Positions 1 through 5,471 of a stretch of 5,471 nt of DNA are shown here, piece by piece; position 1 is the first letter of the stretch, and each line of letters starts with the position of its first letter. The notes beneath the pieces are model-generated. The model did no database searches and was not told where the DNA came from. It saw nothing but the letters and a program-made list of their open reading frames with translations. The translations under genes were made by a program, and so were the position numbers. This DNA is from Thiotrichaceae bacterium (GTDB taxonomy: Bacteria > Pseudomonadota > Gammaproteobacteria > Thiotrichales > Thiotrichaceae): NCBI GenBank assembly GCA_027024625.1, contig JALVRY010000298.1:7526-12996 (forward strand). The letters are read 5' to 3'.

Positions 1-669
1 AACGAGACCGTCAATAAGCTTTATTTGGGCTTGCTGATCACCCTCACCGGAAACATCACGAGTAATTGATACGTTATCCCCTTTGCGTGAAATTTTATCA
101 ATTTCATCAACATAGATAATGCCAGTCTGGGCTTTCTCTACATCGTAGTCACATTTTTGTAATAGTTTTTGGATAATATTTTCAACGTCTTCACCAACGT
201 AGCCCGCCTCTGTTAGCGTAGTCGCATCGGCAATACTGAAAGGGACGTTTAAGACTCGAGCAAGCGTTTCTGCTAATAAGGTTTTTCCGCTACCCGTTGG
301 CCCAATAAGGAGGATATTACTTTTTGAAAGCTCAACACCATCATCACTCGTAACACTATTATTTTCTAAGCGTTTATAGTGGTTATAAACAGCAACAGAA
401 AGCACTTTTTTGGCATCATCTTGAGCAATAACATAGTCATTTAAATGTGCATTAATTTCTTTAGGCTTTGGCAGATCGACCTGTAATTCCTCAGAGGGAG
501 CACCTTCTAATTCTTCACGGATAATATCATTGCATAAGTCAACACACTCATCACAGACATAAACAGAAGGACCCGCGATTAACTTACGAACTTCGTGTTG
601 GCTTTTTCCACAAAAAGAGCAATACAATAGCTTTCCACTCTTTTTATTCGTCTTATCCTTATCGCTCAT
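1..669 (-). CDS. clpX: ATP-dependent Clp protease ATP-binding subunit ClpX (N-terminal 223 codons, partial at left edge)
   Basis: ClpX is the hexameric AAA+ unfoldase that feeds tagged or folded substrates into the ClpP peptidase in the cytoplasm. I translated the open frame by hand; it begins [13 protein letters not shown] and stays open to the window edge. The N-terminal zinc-binding domain has four cysteines at 17, 20, 39 and 42. The Walker A motif GPTGSGKT is at 123-130, the pore-1 loop GYVG at 156-159, and Walker B (IIYVDEID, Glu189) at 184-191. These sit about four residues later than in E. coli ClpX. The start at 669 is preceded by GAGG with 6 nt spacing. The remaining half (large-domain end, RKH loop, small AAA domain) lies outside the window. 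The last visible residues, [16 protein letters not shown] (208-223), depart from the usual GEGVQQALLKLIEGT. A terminator and a 238-bp gap separate it from clpP, so it is probably expressed at least partly from its own promoter. Confidence 0.96.
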   Translation of the reverse strand, partial: MSDKDKTNKKSGKLLYCSFCGKSQHEVRKLIAGPSVYVCDECVDLCNDIIREELEGAPSEELQVDLPKPKEINAHLNDYVIAQDDAKKVLSVAVYNHYKRLENNSVTSDDGVELSKSNILLIGPTGSGKTLLAETLARVLNVPFSIADATTLTEAGYVGEDVENIIQKLLQKCDYDVEKAQTGIIYVDEIDKISRKGDNVSITRDVSGEGDQQAQIKLIDGLV

Positions 670-705
670 TCGAAACCTCAAAATTACTTATATATACAAA
701 GCTAA

Positions 706-714
706 CGTATACCA
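706..714 (-). promoter_or_regulatory. Candidate extended -10 promoter element for clpX
   Basis: On the minus strand TGGTATACG reads as an extended -10 element (TG, one base, then TATACG), 37 bp upstream of the clpX start. No good -35 hexamer lies at 16-18 bp, which is tolerated when the TG extension is present. A terminator behind clpP makes a separate clpX promoter likely, but the exact element is inferred. A second AT-rich block (TATATA, 691-696) closer to the gene is an alternative -10. The element overlaps one arm of the inverted repeat at 710-758. Confidence 0.3.
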
Positions 715-758
715 TGCCTTGTTTGCGAAAAATATTCAATATCAAAAAACAAGTGGTA
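710..758. repeat. Nested inverted repeat upstream of clpX
   Basis: The outer arms are TACCA (710-714) plus CTTGTTT (718-724), matched by AAACAAG (747-753) plus TGGTA (754-758); a 3-nt TGC interrupts the left arm. Inside the 22-nt centre is a second dyad, ATATT (732-736), C, AATAT (738-742), centred within 2 bp of the outer dyad. It could be an operator for a dimeric regulator or a transcript hairpin, depending on where clpX transcription starts. The symmetry is directly visible; the function is not known. Confidence 0.5.
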
Positions 759-852
759 TTTTCTATAAACACCAAAGATGGTCTGGCTATGGTCAATGTG
801 TGGTGCAGCATCCACTATTTCAATATTATCGACAGATCACTGCGGTAGAAAT

Positions 853-879
853 AAAAACAGCCCAACAAAGGGCTGTTTT
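853..879 (-). terminator. Rho-independent terminator downstream of clpP
   Basis: Read on the minus strand, a 10-bp perfect stem AAAACAGCCC / GGGCTGTTTT (870-879 with 854-863) closes a 6-nt loop and is followed by a run of five T ending at 853. It starts 28 nt beyond the clpP stop codon and before the clpX leader, so it should end most tig-clpP transcripts and partly uncouple clpX from clpP. Confidence 0.88.
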
Positions 880-907
880 ATAACTCTAAATGGAAAGTTA
901 CCATGCG

Positions 908-1522
908 TTATCTTGCGTTCAATACTTCATCAATTAAACCATAAGATTTAGCTTCATCAGCTGTCATAAAGTTATCACGGTCTGTGTCTTTTTCAATTTG
1001 CTCAATGGGTTGACCACTATGCTTAGCAAGCACACTATTTAACTCAGCCCGTGTTTTCAAAATCTCCTGAGCATGAATTTCAATATCCGTTGCTTGTCCT
1101 TGATAACCACCAAGTGGTTGATGAATCATAATACGAGAATGCTGAAGGCAGTGACGCTTGCCTTCTTTACCGCCTGCAAGTAACACCGCACCCATACTAG
1201 CCGCTTGACCAATACATAATGTACTGACATCGGGCTTAATAAACTGCATGGTATCGTAGATCGCCATCCCCGCAGTAACAACACCACCGGGAGAATTAAT
1301 GTAAAGATGGATATCTTTATCTGGATTTTCAGATTCAAGAAAAAGCAACTGTGCAACAATTAAGTTAGCCATGTGATCTTCAACTTGGCCAACACAAAAG
1401 ATAACGCGCTCTTTCAATAAGCGAGAATAAATATCATAGGATCGCTCACCTCGAGAGGTTTGCTCAACGACCATAGGAACAAGGGCGGAAATCGTTTCTA
1501 TTCTTTTATCTTGTGACATCAT
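908..1522 (-). CDS. clpP: ATP-dependent Clp protease proteolytic subunit ClpP
   Basis: ClpP is a serine peptidase that forms a double-heptamer barrel and degrades chains threaded in by ClpX or ClpA. From the chosen start the protein has 204 residues, close to the 207 of E. coli. The catalytic triad is Ser109 (GQAASMGA), His134 (MIHQPLGG) and Asp183 (DTDRDNF). The strand motif YINSPGG is at 74-80. A 12-residue leader precedes [10 protein letters not shown], the usual start of the mature enzyme, so self-processing is expected. The frame is open back to 1600 inside tig, but the lysine- and arginine-rich extension there is unlike the family. The ATG at 1522 has an AAGAG ribosome site 5 nt upstream; the adjacent ATG at 1519 (spacing 8 nt) is an equally possible start. 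The 40-bp gap behind tig has no visible terminator, which suggests one tig-clpP transcript. Confidence 0.97.
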   Translation of the reverse strand: MMSQDKRIETISALVPMVVEQTSRGERSYDIYSRLLKERVIFCVGQVEDHMANLIVAQLLFLESENPDKDIHLYINSPGGVVTAGMAIYDTMQFIKPDVSTLCIGQAASMGAVLLAGGKEGKRHCLQHSRIMIHQPLGGYQGQATDIEIHAQEILKTRAELNSVLAKHSGQPIEQIEKDTDRDNFMTADEAKSYGLIDEVLNAR

Positions 1523-1562
1523 ATTTTCTCTTATTGTTGTATACGCTCTGCTTACTCTTACC

Positions 1563-2888
1563 TTACGCTTCTTCTTTCTCTTCATCAGAAGCACTTTCAT
1601 CCTGCTTTGGATTCATGATGGAATCAAAATCCGTTGCATCTTCCTCGACCGTTGCTTGCTCTACCGCCCAATCAACGATCATGTCTTCCATCACTGCAGC
1701 TTCAATAGTTTGCATTGCTTGCGGATTAGTACGGTAATATTCGATTAACGCCTTAGGATCTTCATAAGTAGATGCTAACTCTTCTAACTTCTCATCAACT
1801 TTTGCAGGATCTTTTTGGATATTTTTTTGGCGAATAATTTCACCAACAATCAAACCTAGCTTAACGCGACGCTCTGCCTGTTCTTTGAAAAGCTCATCTG
1901 GCAGTGTGGACATATCATTACCCGTATTTTGTGTCATTTCTTCACGGATATGCTTAATTTCATCAACAACCAACGCTGCTGGAATATCAAACTCATGTAA
2001 ATCAGCAAGATGATTCATCACTTGCGTTTTTATATTTGTAGAAATTTTATTTTTAAGCTCACGTTCCATGTTCTCAGCAATATTCTTACGGAAAGATTCC
2101 ATTGAGCCATCTTCGATACCGAAACGCTTAATAAACTCTTCATCAATCTCAGGTTTTTTAGGCTCTTGGACTTTTTTAACTGTTTGAGTAAATTGAACTG
2201 TTTTGCCTTGTAACTTTTCAGACTGATAGTCATCTGGGAAAGTAACATCGGTCGTTTTTTCTTCGCCAACACTCATCCCTATCAATGCCGTTTCAAAATC
2301 AGCTAGCATCCTACCCGCGCCAAGCTCTACTTGAAAATCTTCTGCATCACCACCTTCAAACGACTCGCCATCTAATAGGCCTTTAAAATCGACAGTGACT
2401 AAATCACCCTCTTCTGCAGCACGCTCAACATCAACCCACTCTTTTTGTTGCTCACGTAGCGTCTCAATCATCTTATCAATATCAGCATCTGTAATATCAG
2501 CACTTTGCTTTGTTACAGTTTTACCTTCTAGTGAGGCAATTTCAACTTCTGGGTAAATATCAAATGTTGCAGAAAATTCAACATTTTTACCGTACTCGAA
2601 TGTTTTAGCTTCAATATCAGGCAAACCAACAACGCGTAACTTTTCTTGCCCTGCAGCCTCATAGAAAGAAGCTTGAATCACTTCACCTGCAACTTCTTGG
2701 TAAACACCCGCACCGTGCATTTTCTTAACCATACTTAATGGCACTTTACCGGGGCGAAAGCCGTCTAGGCGAACTTTGCCACGCATAGATTTTAAGCGTT
2801 TATCAACTTCTTGATCGATACGCTCAGATGGCACTTCTATTGTCATTTTTCTTTGGATGTTGCCAGTGGCTTCAACGGAAACTTGCAT
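1563..2888 (-). CDS. tig: Trigger factor, ribosome-associated chaperone and peptidyl-prolyl isomerase
   Basis: Trigger factor docks beside the ribosomal exit tunnel and shields emerging chains; its FKBP-type domain isomerises prolyl bonds. The 441-residue product begins MQVSVEATG, as E. coli Tig begins MQVSVETT, and is slightly longer than E. coli's 432. The N-terminal domain carries the ribosome-binding signature GFRPGKVP at 43-50. The FKBP domain spans roughly 155-245 ([17 protein letters not shown], then [12 protein letters not shown]). The helical C-terminal chaperone arms follow ([40 protein letters not shown]). The last 20 or so residues are a strongly acidic tail. The start has GAGG 8 nt upstream. 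It lies between tRNA-Leu (78 bp upstream) and clpP (40 bp downstream). I see no convincing promoter of its own in the short spacer, so read-through from the tRNA-Leu promoter is possible. Confidence 0.97.
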   Translation of the reverse strand: MQVSVEATGNIQRKMTIEVPSERIDQEVDKRLKSMRGKVRLDGFRPGKVPLSMVKKMHGAGVYQEVAGEVIQASFYEAAGQEKLRVVGLPDIEAKTFEYGKNVEFSATFDIYPEVEIASLEGKTVTKQSADITDADIDKMIETLREQQKEWVDVERAAEEGDLVTVDFKGLLDGESFEGGDAEDFQVELGAGRMLADFETALIGMSVGEEKTTDVTFPDDYQSEKLQGKTVQFTQTVKKVQEPKKPEIDEEFIKRFGIEDGSMESFRKNIAENMERELKNKISTNIKTQVMNHLADLHEFDIPAALVVDEIKHIREEMTQNTGNDMSTLPDELFKEQAERRVKLGLIVGEIIRQKNIQKDPAKVDEKLEELASTYEDPKALIEYYRTNPQAMQTIEAAVMEDMIVDWAVEQATVEEDATDFDSIMNPKQDESASDEEKEEA

Positions 2889-2911
2889 GAAACAAACCTC
2901 AATATACTCAT

Positions 2912-2935
2912 GTCACGACTTGTTTTTGTCGTAAC
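2912..2935 (-). other. Stem-loop in the tRNA-Leu/tig spacer
   Basis: On the minus strand GTTACGAC pairs with GTCGTGAC (8 bp with one G-U) around an 8-nt loop, AAAAACAA. It ends 23 nt before the tig start codon and has no T-run after it, so it is not a standard intrinsic terminator. It could be an RNase processing site separating tRNA-Leu from tig mRNA, a 5'-UTR stabiliser, or chance. Confidence 0.4.
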
Positions 2936-2966
2936 ACATATTTATTCAAATAGGGGATAATATAAA

Positions 2967-3051
2967 TGGTGCGAAAGGAGAGACTCGAACTCTCACGCCT
3001 TGCGGCACTGGAACCTAAATCCAGCGTGTCTACCAATTTCACCACTTTCGC
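2967..3051 (-). tRNA. tRNA-Leu (anticodon UAG)
   Basis: The acceptor stem GCGAAAG / CTTTCGC is perfectly paired, with discriminator A and an encoded CCA (2967-2969). The anticodon stem CTGGA / TCCAG closes the loop TTTAGGT, giving anticodon UAG (3015-3017), which reads CUN leucine codons. A long variable arm, as in class II tRNAs, gives 85 nt in all. The T loop is TTCGAGT. It lies directly upstream of tig and is separated from tRNA-His by 142 bp holding a good promoter. Confidence 0.97.
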
Positions 3052-3064
3052 ACGTGGTTATAAA

Positions 3065-3081
3065 CTCTCTTTTTCAGAGAG
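3065..3081 (-). other. Short hairpin at the predicted 5' end of the tRNA-Leu transcript
   Basis: CTCTCT and AGAGAG form a 6-bp perfect stem around a 5-nt loop, 13 nt upstream of mature tRNA-Leu. If transcription starts about 7 nt beyond the -10 box at 3087-3092, the hairpin is at the extreme 5' end of the primary transcript. It may guide leader processing; this is inference. Confidence 0.35.
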
Positions 3082-3086
3082 CGGGG

Positions 3087-3114
3087 ATTATACACAGAAA
3101 TATTCCAATGTATA
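3087..3114 (-). promoter_or_regulatory. Sigma70-type promoter for tRNA-Leu (possibly also tig)
   Basis: On the minus strand a perfect -10 TATAAT (3087-3092) follows a TATACA -35 (3109-3114, 4 of 6 consensus bases) at 16 bp spacing. A GC-rich stretch, CCCCGC, comes right after the -10, as in discriminators of stable-RNA promoters under stringent (ppGpp) control. It lies 36 bp upstream of tRNA-Leu. With no clear promoter between tRNA-Leu and tig, it may also drive tig. Confidence 0.6.
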
Positions 3115-3193
3115 ACCCAAAGTGCAATTATGAGAACCGCACAGAGGGGATTTTCAGCAATTTACATTATTTTAATGCACATTACTACAAATA

Positions 3194-3270
3194 TGGGGTG
3201 GATGATGGGATTTGAACCCACGACGACCGGAATCACAATCCGGGGCTCTACCAACTGAGCTACACCCACC
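3194..3270 (-). tRNA. tRNA-His (anticodon GUG)
   Basis: The acceptor stem GTGGGTG / CATCCAC includes one G-U pair. The extra 5' G (position 3270) faces C73, the identity feature of histidine tRNAs. The anticodon loop TTGTGAT gives GUG (3234-3236). The body closely matches E. coli tRNA-His in the D arm (TAGCTCAGTTGGTAGAGC) and T arm. CCA is encoded (3194-3196). It sits 38 bp downstream of tRNA-Arg and probably shares its transcript. Confidence 0.97.
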
Positions 3271-3308
3271 ATCGTAAATCTTCTGCTGTTTATTGCCAGC
3301 AACAATGA

Positions 3309-3385
3309 TGGCGCGTCCAGCAGGATTCGAACCTGCGACCTACGGCTTAGAAGGCCGTTGCTCTATCCAGCTGAGCTATAGACGC
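3309..3385 (-). tRNA. tRNA-Arg (anticodon UCU)
   Basis: The acceptor stem GCGTCTA / TGGACGC has one wobble pair, discriminator G and an encoded CCA (3309-3311). The anticodon stem ACGGC / GCCGT closes the loop CTTCTAA, giving anticodon UCU (3349-3351) for AGA and AGG codons. The T arm GCAGG-TTCGAAT-CCTGC is perfect. It lies 26 bp downstream of tRNA-Pro. The plus-strand reading of this gene gives a well-known kind of spurious protein (PAGFEPATYGLEG). Confidence 0.97.
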
Positions 3386-3411
3386 AATTCGATATTACAT
3401 AAGTTTAAAAA

Positions 3412-3488
3412 TGGTCGGGGTAGAGAGATTCGAACTCCCGACATCCTGCACCCAAAGCAGGCGCGCTACCAGACTGCGCTATACCCCG
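3412..3488 (-). tRNA. tRNA-Pro (anticodon UGG)
   Basis: The acceptor stem CGGGGTA / TACCCCG is perfect, with discriminator A and an encoded CCA (3412-3414). The anticodon stem CCTGC / GCAGG closes the loop TTTGGGT, giving anticodon UGG (3452-3454) for CCN codons. The T arm is GGGAG-TTCGAAT-CTCTC with one G-U pair. It is the first gene after the tRNA promoter at 3527-3554. Confidence 0.97.
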
Positions 3489-3526
3489 ACGGTATTTAAA
3501 CAGCTCCCGAATCAACGAGAGGGCGA

Positions 3527-3554
3527 ATAATATCACGAAAATAATGCGGGTCAA
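3527..3554 (-). promoter_or_regulatory. Sigma70 promoter of the tRNA-Pro-Arg-His operon
   Basis: On the minus strand TTGACC (-35, 3549-3554, 5 of 6 consensus) and TATTAT (-10, 3527-3532, 5 of 6) are separated by 16 bp. The bases after the -10 (TCGCCC) are GC-rich, as in growth-rate-controlled stable-RNA promoters. The predicted start near 3520 leaves a leader of about 30 nt before tRNA-Pro. The rest of the divergent region (3555-3659) is AT-rich and must hold the folD promoter, for which I found no convincing -35/-10 pair. Confidence 0.72.
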
Positions 3555-3659
3555 GGTCTTTATTTCAATCAATTATTATTAATTTAAGGAATCACTTTGA
3601 AGTGAAGACCATATATATGCGAAACTCCAGTCCAAAGTATTTAACGGATGATAAACCCC

Positions 3660-4511
3660 ATGTCTGCTCAGATAATTGATGGAAAGAAAATCTCGGCCGA
3701 AGTTCGTGCCGAAGTAAAGCAAAGTGTCGAAAAACGAATTGCTGCCAATAAACGCCCACCCGGGCTTGCAGTCGTATTAATTGGCGACAACCCCGCATCG
3801 CAGGTTTATGTCAACAACAAGCAAAAAGCTTGCGATGAAGTTGGTTTTCTCTCTCGCTCATACCACCTACCATCAAGCACAACTCAACAGCAATTACTCG
3901 ACTTAGTTGAGCAGCTAAACAATGATGATAGTATCGACGGTATTCTTGTTCAGCTTCCATTACCTGAGCAAATTAACGCATCTGCCATTATTGAGCACAT
4001 CCGACCAGATAAAGATGTCGATGGTTTCCATCCACAAAACGTCGGCAAATTGATGTTAAGAGTTCCTGCATTACGCCCCTGCACTCCTTACGGTGTTATG
4101 CGATTACTCGACTCCACTGGTGAAACCTATAAAGGTAGACATGCTGTTATCGTCGGCGCTTCCAATATCGTAGGTCGCCCTATGACGATGGAGTTATTAC
4201 TAGCAGGCGCAACCGTTACTGTATGCCATCGCTTTACCAGTAATACACCAGAATTAGTTGCCAATGCCGATATTGTCGTTGCAGCAGCAGGCAAAGCTGG
4301 CTTAGTAAAAGGTGCATGGATAAAAGAAGGTGCAACCGTCATTGATGTAGGCATTAACCGTATGGAAGATGGTAAATTAAAAGGCGATGTTGAATTTGAC
4401 ATAGCAAAAGAAAGAGCCGCATGGATTACTCCAGTACCCGGTGGAGTTGGCCCAATGACCGTTGCAATGCTAATGAAAAACACATTAGAAGCCTGTGAAT
4501 TGCACGACTAA
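3660..4511 (+). CDS. folD: Bifunctional methylenetetrahydrofolate dehydrogenase / methenyltetrahydrofolate cyclohydrolase FolD
   Basis: FolD oxidises 5,10-methylene-THF with NADP to methenyl-THF and hydrolyses it to 10-formyl-THF, the donor for purine synthesis and for formylating initiator tRNA. From the start at 3660 ([12 protein letters not shown]) the protein has 283 residues, and its key residues fall at E. coli numbers: Tyr50 and Lys54 in YVNNKQKAC, and Asp121 in KDVDGFH. That agreement is the main reason for preferring 3660 over the in-frame ATG at 3648, which would add MINP. The ribosome site is weak for both. Further motifs are [10 protein letters not shown] (93-102), the dinucleotide-binding loop [10 protein letters not shown] (166-175) and [10 protein letters not shown] (258-267). 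All family motifs are intact. It is divergent from the tRNA operon across a 171-bp control region. No terminator is visible after it. Confidence 0.97.
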   Translation: MSAQIIDGKKISAEVRAEVKQSVEKRIAANKRPPGLAVVLIGDNPASQVYVNNKQKACDEVGFLSRSYHLPSSTTQQQLLDLVEQLNNDDSIDGILVQLPLPEQINASAIIEHIRPDKDVDGFHPQNVGKLMLRVPALRPCTPYGVMRLLDSTGETYKGRHAVIVGASNIVGRPMTMELLLAGATVTVCHRFTSNTPELVANADIVVAAAGKAGLVKGAWIKEGATVIDVGINRMEDGKLKGDVEFDIAKERAAWITPVPGGVGPMTVAMLMKNTLEACELHD

Positions 4512-4515
4512 TTAA

Positions 4516-4629
4516 ATGGCTAATTTCAATACACACATTACAGTGACGGTTGCGGCATCTAGTTTGATGTCAACGCTGTGCCTACCAATGTATCCTTTAG
4601 ATTATCAGCACATATTGAACTTATGTTGA
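4516..4629 (+). pseudogene. Remnant of a membrane-bound metal-dependent hydrolase (DUF457/YdjM-like) N-terminus
   Basis: A 37-codon open frame begins 4 nt after the folD stop and ends in TGA. Its start, MANFNTHITVTVAASS, resembles the N-terminus of the DUF457 (YdjM-like) inner-membrane hydrolases as I remember it (MANFxTH, then V-A, A-S-G, and a hydrophobic helix), including the possible metal-ligand His7. The resemblance covers about the first 23 residues; the last 14 (from PMYPLDYQ) look unrelated. Full-length members have several membrane helices and a GILPDIDSD-type motif, all missing here. No good ribosome site precedes the ATG. I read it as the 5' stump of a gene lost by deletion; a small genuine membrane peptide is the alternative. 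The assignment rests on remembered family sequence. Confidence 0.45.
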
Positions 4630-4657
4630 TTCAAAAGACTAAACATAAAGGTATGAT
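4630..4657 (+). promoter_or_regulatory. Candidate promoter for the PDZ-protein gene
   Basis: TTCAAA (4630-4635, 4 of 6 -35 consensus bases) and TATGAT (4652-4657, 5 of 6 -10 bases) are spaced by 16 bp, 36 bp upstream of the start codon. A 6-bp hairpin AAAGCT / AGCTTT with loop GCGA (4659-4674) follows at about the expected transcription start. The call is moderate at best because AT-rich spacers often give such matches. Confidence 0.35.
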
Positions 4658-4693
4658 AAAAGCTGCGAAGCTTTCACTTGCAAGAGGTATAAA

Positions 4694-5443
4694 ATGTCAC
4701 GATTTTACCAATATTTAATGCTAGCACTATTAAGCCTAATAACTAGTAGCGTGATGGCAAACACTGCACCATCGTCAGAAATACAATTAAAATACCATAA
4801 TACAGCCGCTTATATGGGCTTGCGTGTTGACCTACTACCCAAAGAACTCGCCGCACAATTACCCGAAGACGTATTGGTTGGGCAAGGAATTATGGTAACA
4901 GGCTTTACCGATAACTCCCCCGCAGAAAAAGCAGGAATCAAACCCTACGATATTTTATTAACCTATGATCGACATGCATTAATGCATCCGCAAAAATTCA
5001 TTGAGTTAATTCGAGGCGACAAACCCGGTCGTGAAGTTAAATTAAAGCTTGTGCGAAAAGGTAAAATTATCACAATACCTGTCACCTTAACGTCCCAAGA
5101 ATATCCATTAGATGATGACCAGCTCGACTATCAATATAACCTACAAGTCTTAGGCTACGATGGCATGCGTATTAAACAATTATCTAAAGATGATTTTCGT
5201 GCCGAAATTCGCTATCTAGCACCCGATGGTATCGTTCGTCGTTTACGATTATCAGGCAGTTTTAAAAAGATCACACACGATATCTACGTTAATACTGAAT
5301 TATCAGCCATTGCAAAACATGATTTAGTAAAAGCCTTAACAAAACGAAAGAATGACGAGGAAGGCTGGTTTGGAAAATGGATACCCTTTAGTGATGGAAA
5401 CTTTTCACCCAGTAAAATGAAGAAATTTGGTTTAGAGAGATAA
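4694..5443 (+). CDS. Exported single-PDZ-domain protein of unknown function
   Basis: The 249-residue product starts with a typical Sec signal peptide: MSRFYQYL, a hydrophobic core to about residue 18, and a likely cut after VMA (Ala22). No lipobox cysteine is present, so a soluble periplasmic protein is expected. Residues about 40-133 form an HtrA-like PDZ domain: the carboxylate-binding loop YMGLRV (40-45), GIMVTGFTDNSPAEKAGIKP (65-84), DILLTYD, then a helix (PQKFIELIRGD) and KPGREVKLKLVRKGK. There is no serine protease domain, GNSGGP motif or metalloprotease HExxH. The C-terminal half (about 135-249) is charged and mixed; it contains FRAEIRYLAPDGIVRRLRL, which I cannot assign to a family. 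The ribosome site AGAGG is 6 nt from the ATG. It may sense or tether the C-termini of envelope proteins, but no substrate can be named. A possible next gene starts 22 bp downstream. Confidence 0.88.
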   Translation: MSRFYQYLMLALLSLITSSVMANTAPSSEIQLKYHNTAAYMGLRVDLLPKELAAQLPEDVLVGQGIMVTGFTDNSPAEKAGIKPYDILLTYDRHALMHPQKFIELIRGDKPGREVKLKLVRKGKIITIPVTLTSQEYPLDDDQLDYQYNLQVLGYDGMRIKQLSKDDFRAEIRYLAPDGIVRRLRLSGSFKKITHDIYVNTELSAIAKHDLVKALTKRKNDEEGWFGKWIPFSDGNFSPSKMKKFGLER

Positions 5444-5465
5444 ACATAAACATTCGAGTAAATCC

Positions 5466-5471
5466 ATGAAA
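5466..5471 (+). CDS. Possible start of the next gene (two codons, cut by right edge)
   Basis: ATG AAA closes the window. A GAG triplet lies 7 nt upstream, and the gap to the PDZ-gene stop is only 22 bp with no terminator. That fits a following gene in the same operon, but two codons cannot prove it. Confidence 0.3.

Noticed and set aside
1523..1600. N-terminal extension of clpP ([13 protein letters not shown]) overlapping the end of tig
   Set aside because: The basic run is the acidic tail of tig read in another frame. ClpP family length and the AAGAG site favour the start at 1522 or 1519.
2948..2977. Possible heat-shock (sigma32) promoter for tig, with CCCCTATTT as the -10
   Set aside because: The -10 resembles CCCCATNT, but the only -35 at proper spacing is CTTTCGC within the tRNA-Leu acceptor stem, which matches CTTGAAA at three of seven positions.
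3163..3180. AT-rich inverted repeat CATTATTTTAATG behind tRNA-His as a terminator
   Set aside because: The stem has only 5 mostly A-T pairs and no T-run after it on the minus strand, so termination of the Pro-Arg-His transcript there is not supported.
3000..3215. Plus-strand ORF of 71 codons across the tRNA-Leu to tRNA-His region
   Set aside because: It overlaps two tRNA genes and the tRNA-Leu promoter, has no ribosome site, and shows no protein-like features.
3293..3499. Plus-strand ORF of 68 codons containing PAGFEPATYGLEG and REIRTPDILHP
   Set aside because: It is the antisense reading of tRNA-Arg and tRNA-Pro. These peptides are a familiar artefact in databases wherever such tRNAs are translated on the wrong strand.
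4127..4483. Minus-strand ORF of 118 codons inside folD
   Set aside because: It is a shadow of folD, whose frame carries all the family motifs. The antisense product looks like low-complexity mirror sequence.
4584..4730. Open plus-strand frame (TNVSFRLSAHIELM...) running through the PDZ-gene ribosome site
   Set aside because: It has no start with a ribosome site and overlaps the beginning of the PDZ gene in another frame. I see no continuation of the hydrolase family in it.

Overview
The window is ordinary gammaproteobacterial housekeeping chromosome, AT-rich (about 40% GC by eye). On the minus strand, in transcription order, lie four tRNA genes (Pro-UGG, Arg-UCU, His-GUG, Leu-UAG), then tig (trigger factor), clpP and the first 223 codons of clpX, which runs off the left edge. 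On the plus strand, divergent from the tRNAs, lie folD, a 37-codon gene remnant, a gene for an exported single-PDZ protein of unknown role, and the first two codons of a possible next gene at the right edge. From memory, folD / tRNA cluster / tig-clpP-clpX is also the order in Pseudomonas and relatives. The protein sequences fit Gammaproteobacteria, but I cannot place the genus.

Region by region. 1-669: clpX N-terminal half. 670-907: clpX leader and promoter region with nested dyad symmetry, ending in an intrinsic terminator behind clpP. 908-1522: clpP. 1563-2888: tig, 40 bp upstream of clpP and probably co-transcribed with it. 2889-2966: tRNA-Leu/tig spacer containing a stem-loop. 2967-3488: the tRNA cluster, all genes with encoded CCA; tRNA-Leu appears to have its own promoter. 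3489-3659: divergent control region with a strong tRNA promoter. 3660-4511: folD. 4516-4629: remnant that resembles the N-terminus of a membrane metal-dependent hydrolase family. 4694-5443: PDZ protein with signal peptide.

Functionally, the minus strand joins translation supply (tRNAs), ribosome-bound folding of new chains (trigger factor) and regulated proteolysis (ClpP peptidase with ClpX unfoldase). FolD makes 10-formyl-THF, used for initiator tRNA formylation and purine synthesis. I found no CRISPR array, insertion sequence, phage gene or defence system. The points most worth a second look are the hydrolase-like remnant behind folD, the PDZ protein with an unassigned C-terminal half, the nested dyad before clpX, and several unusual residues in an otherwise typical ClpX.
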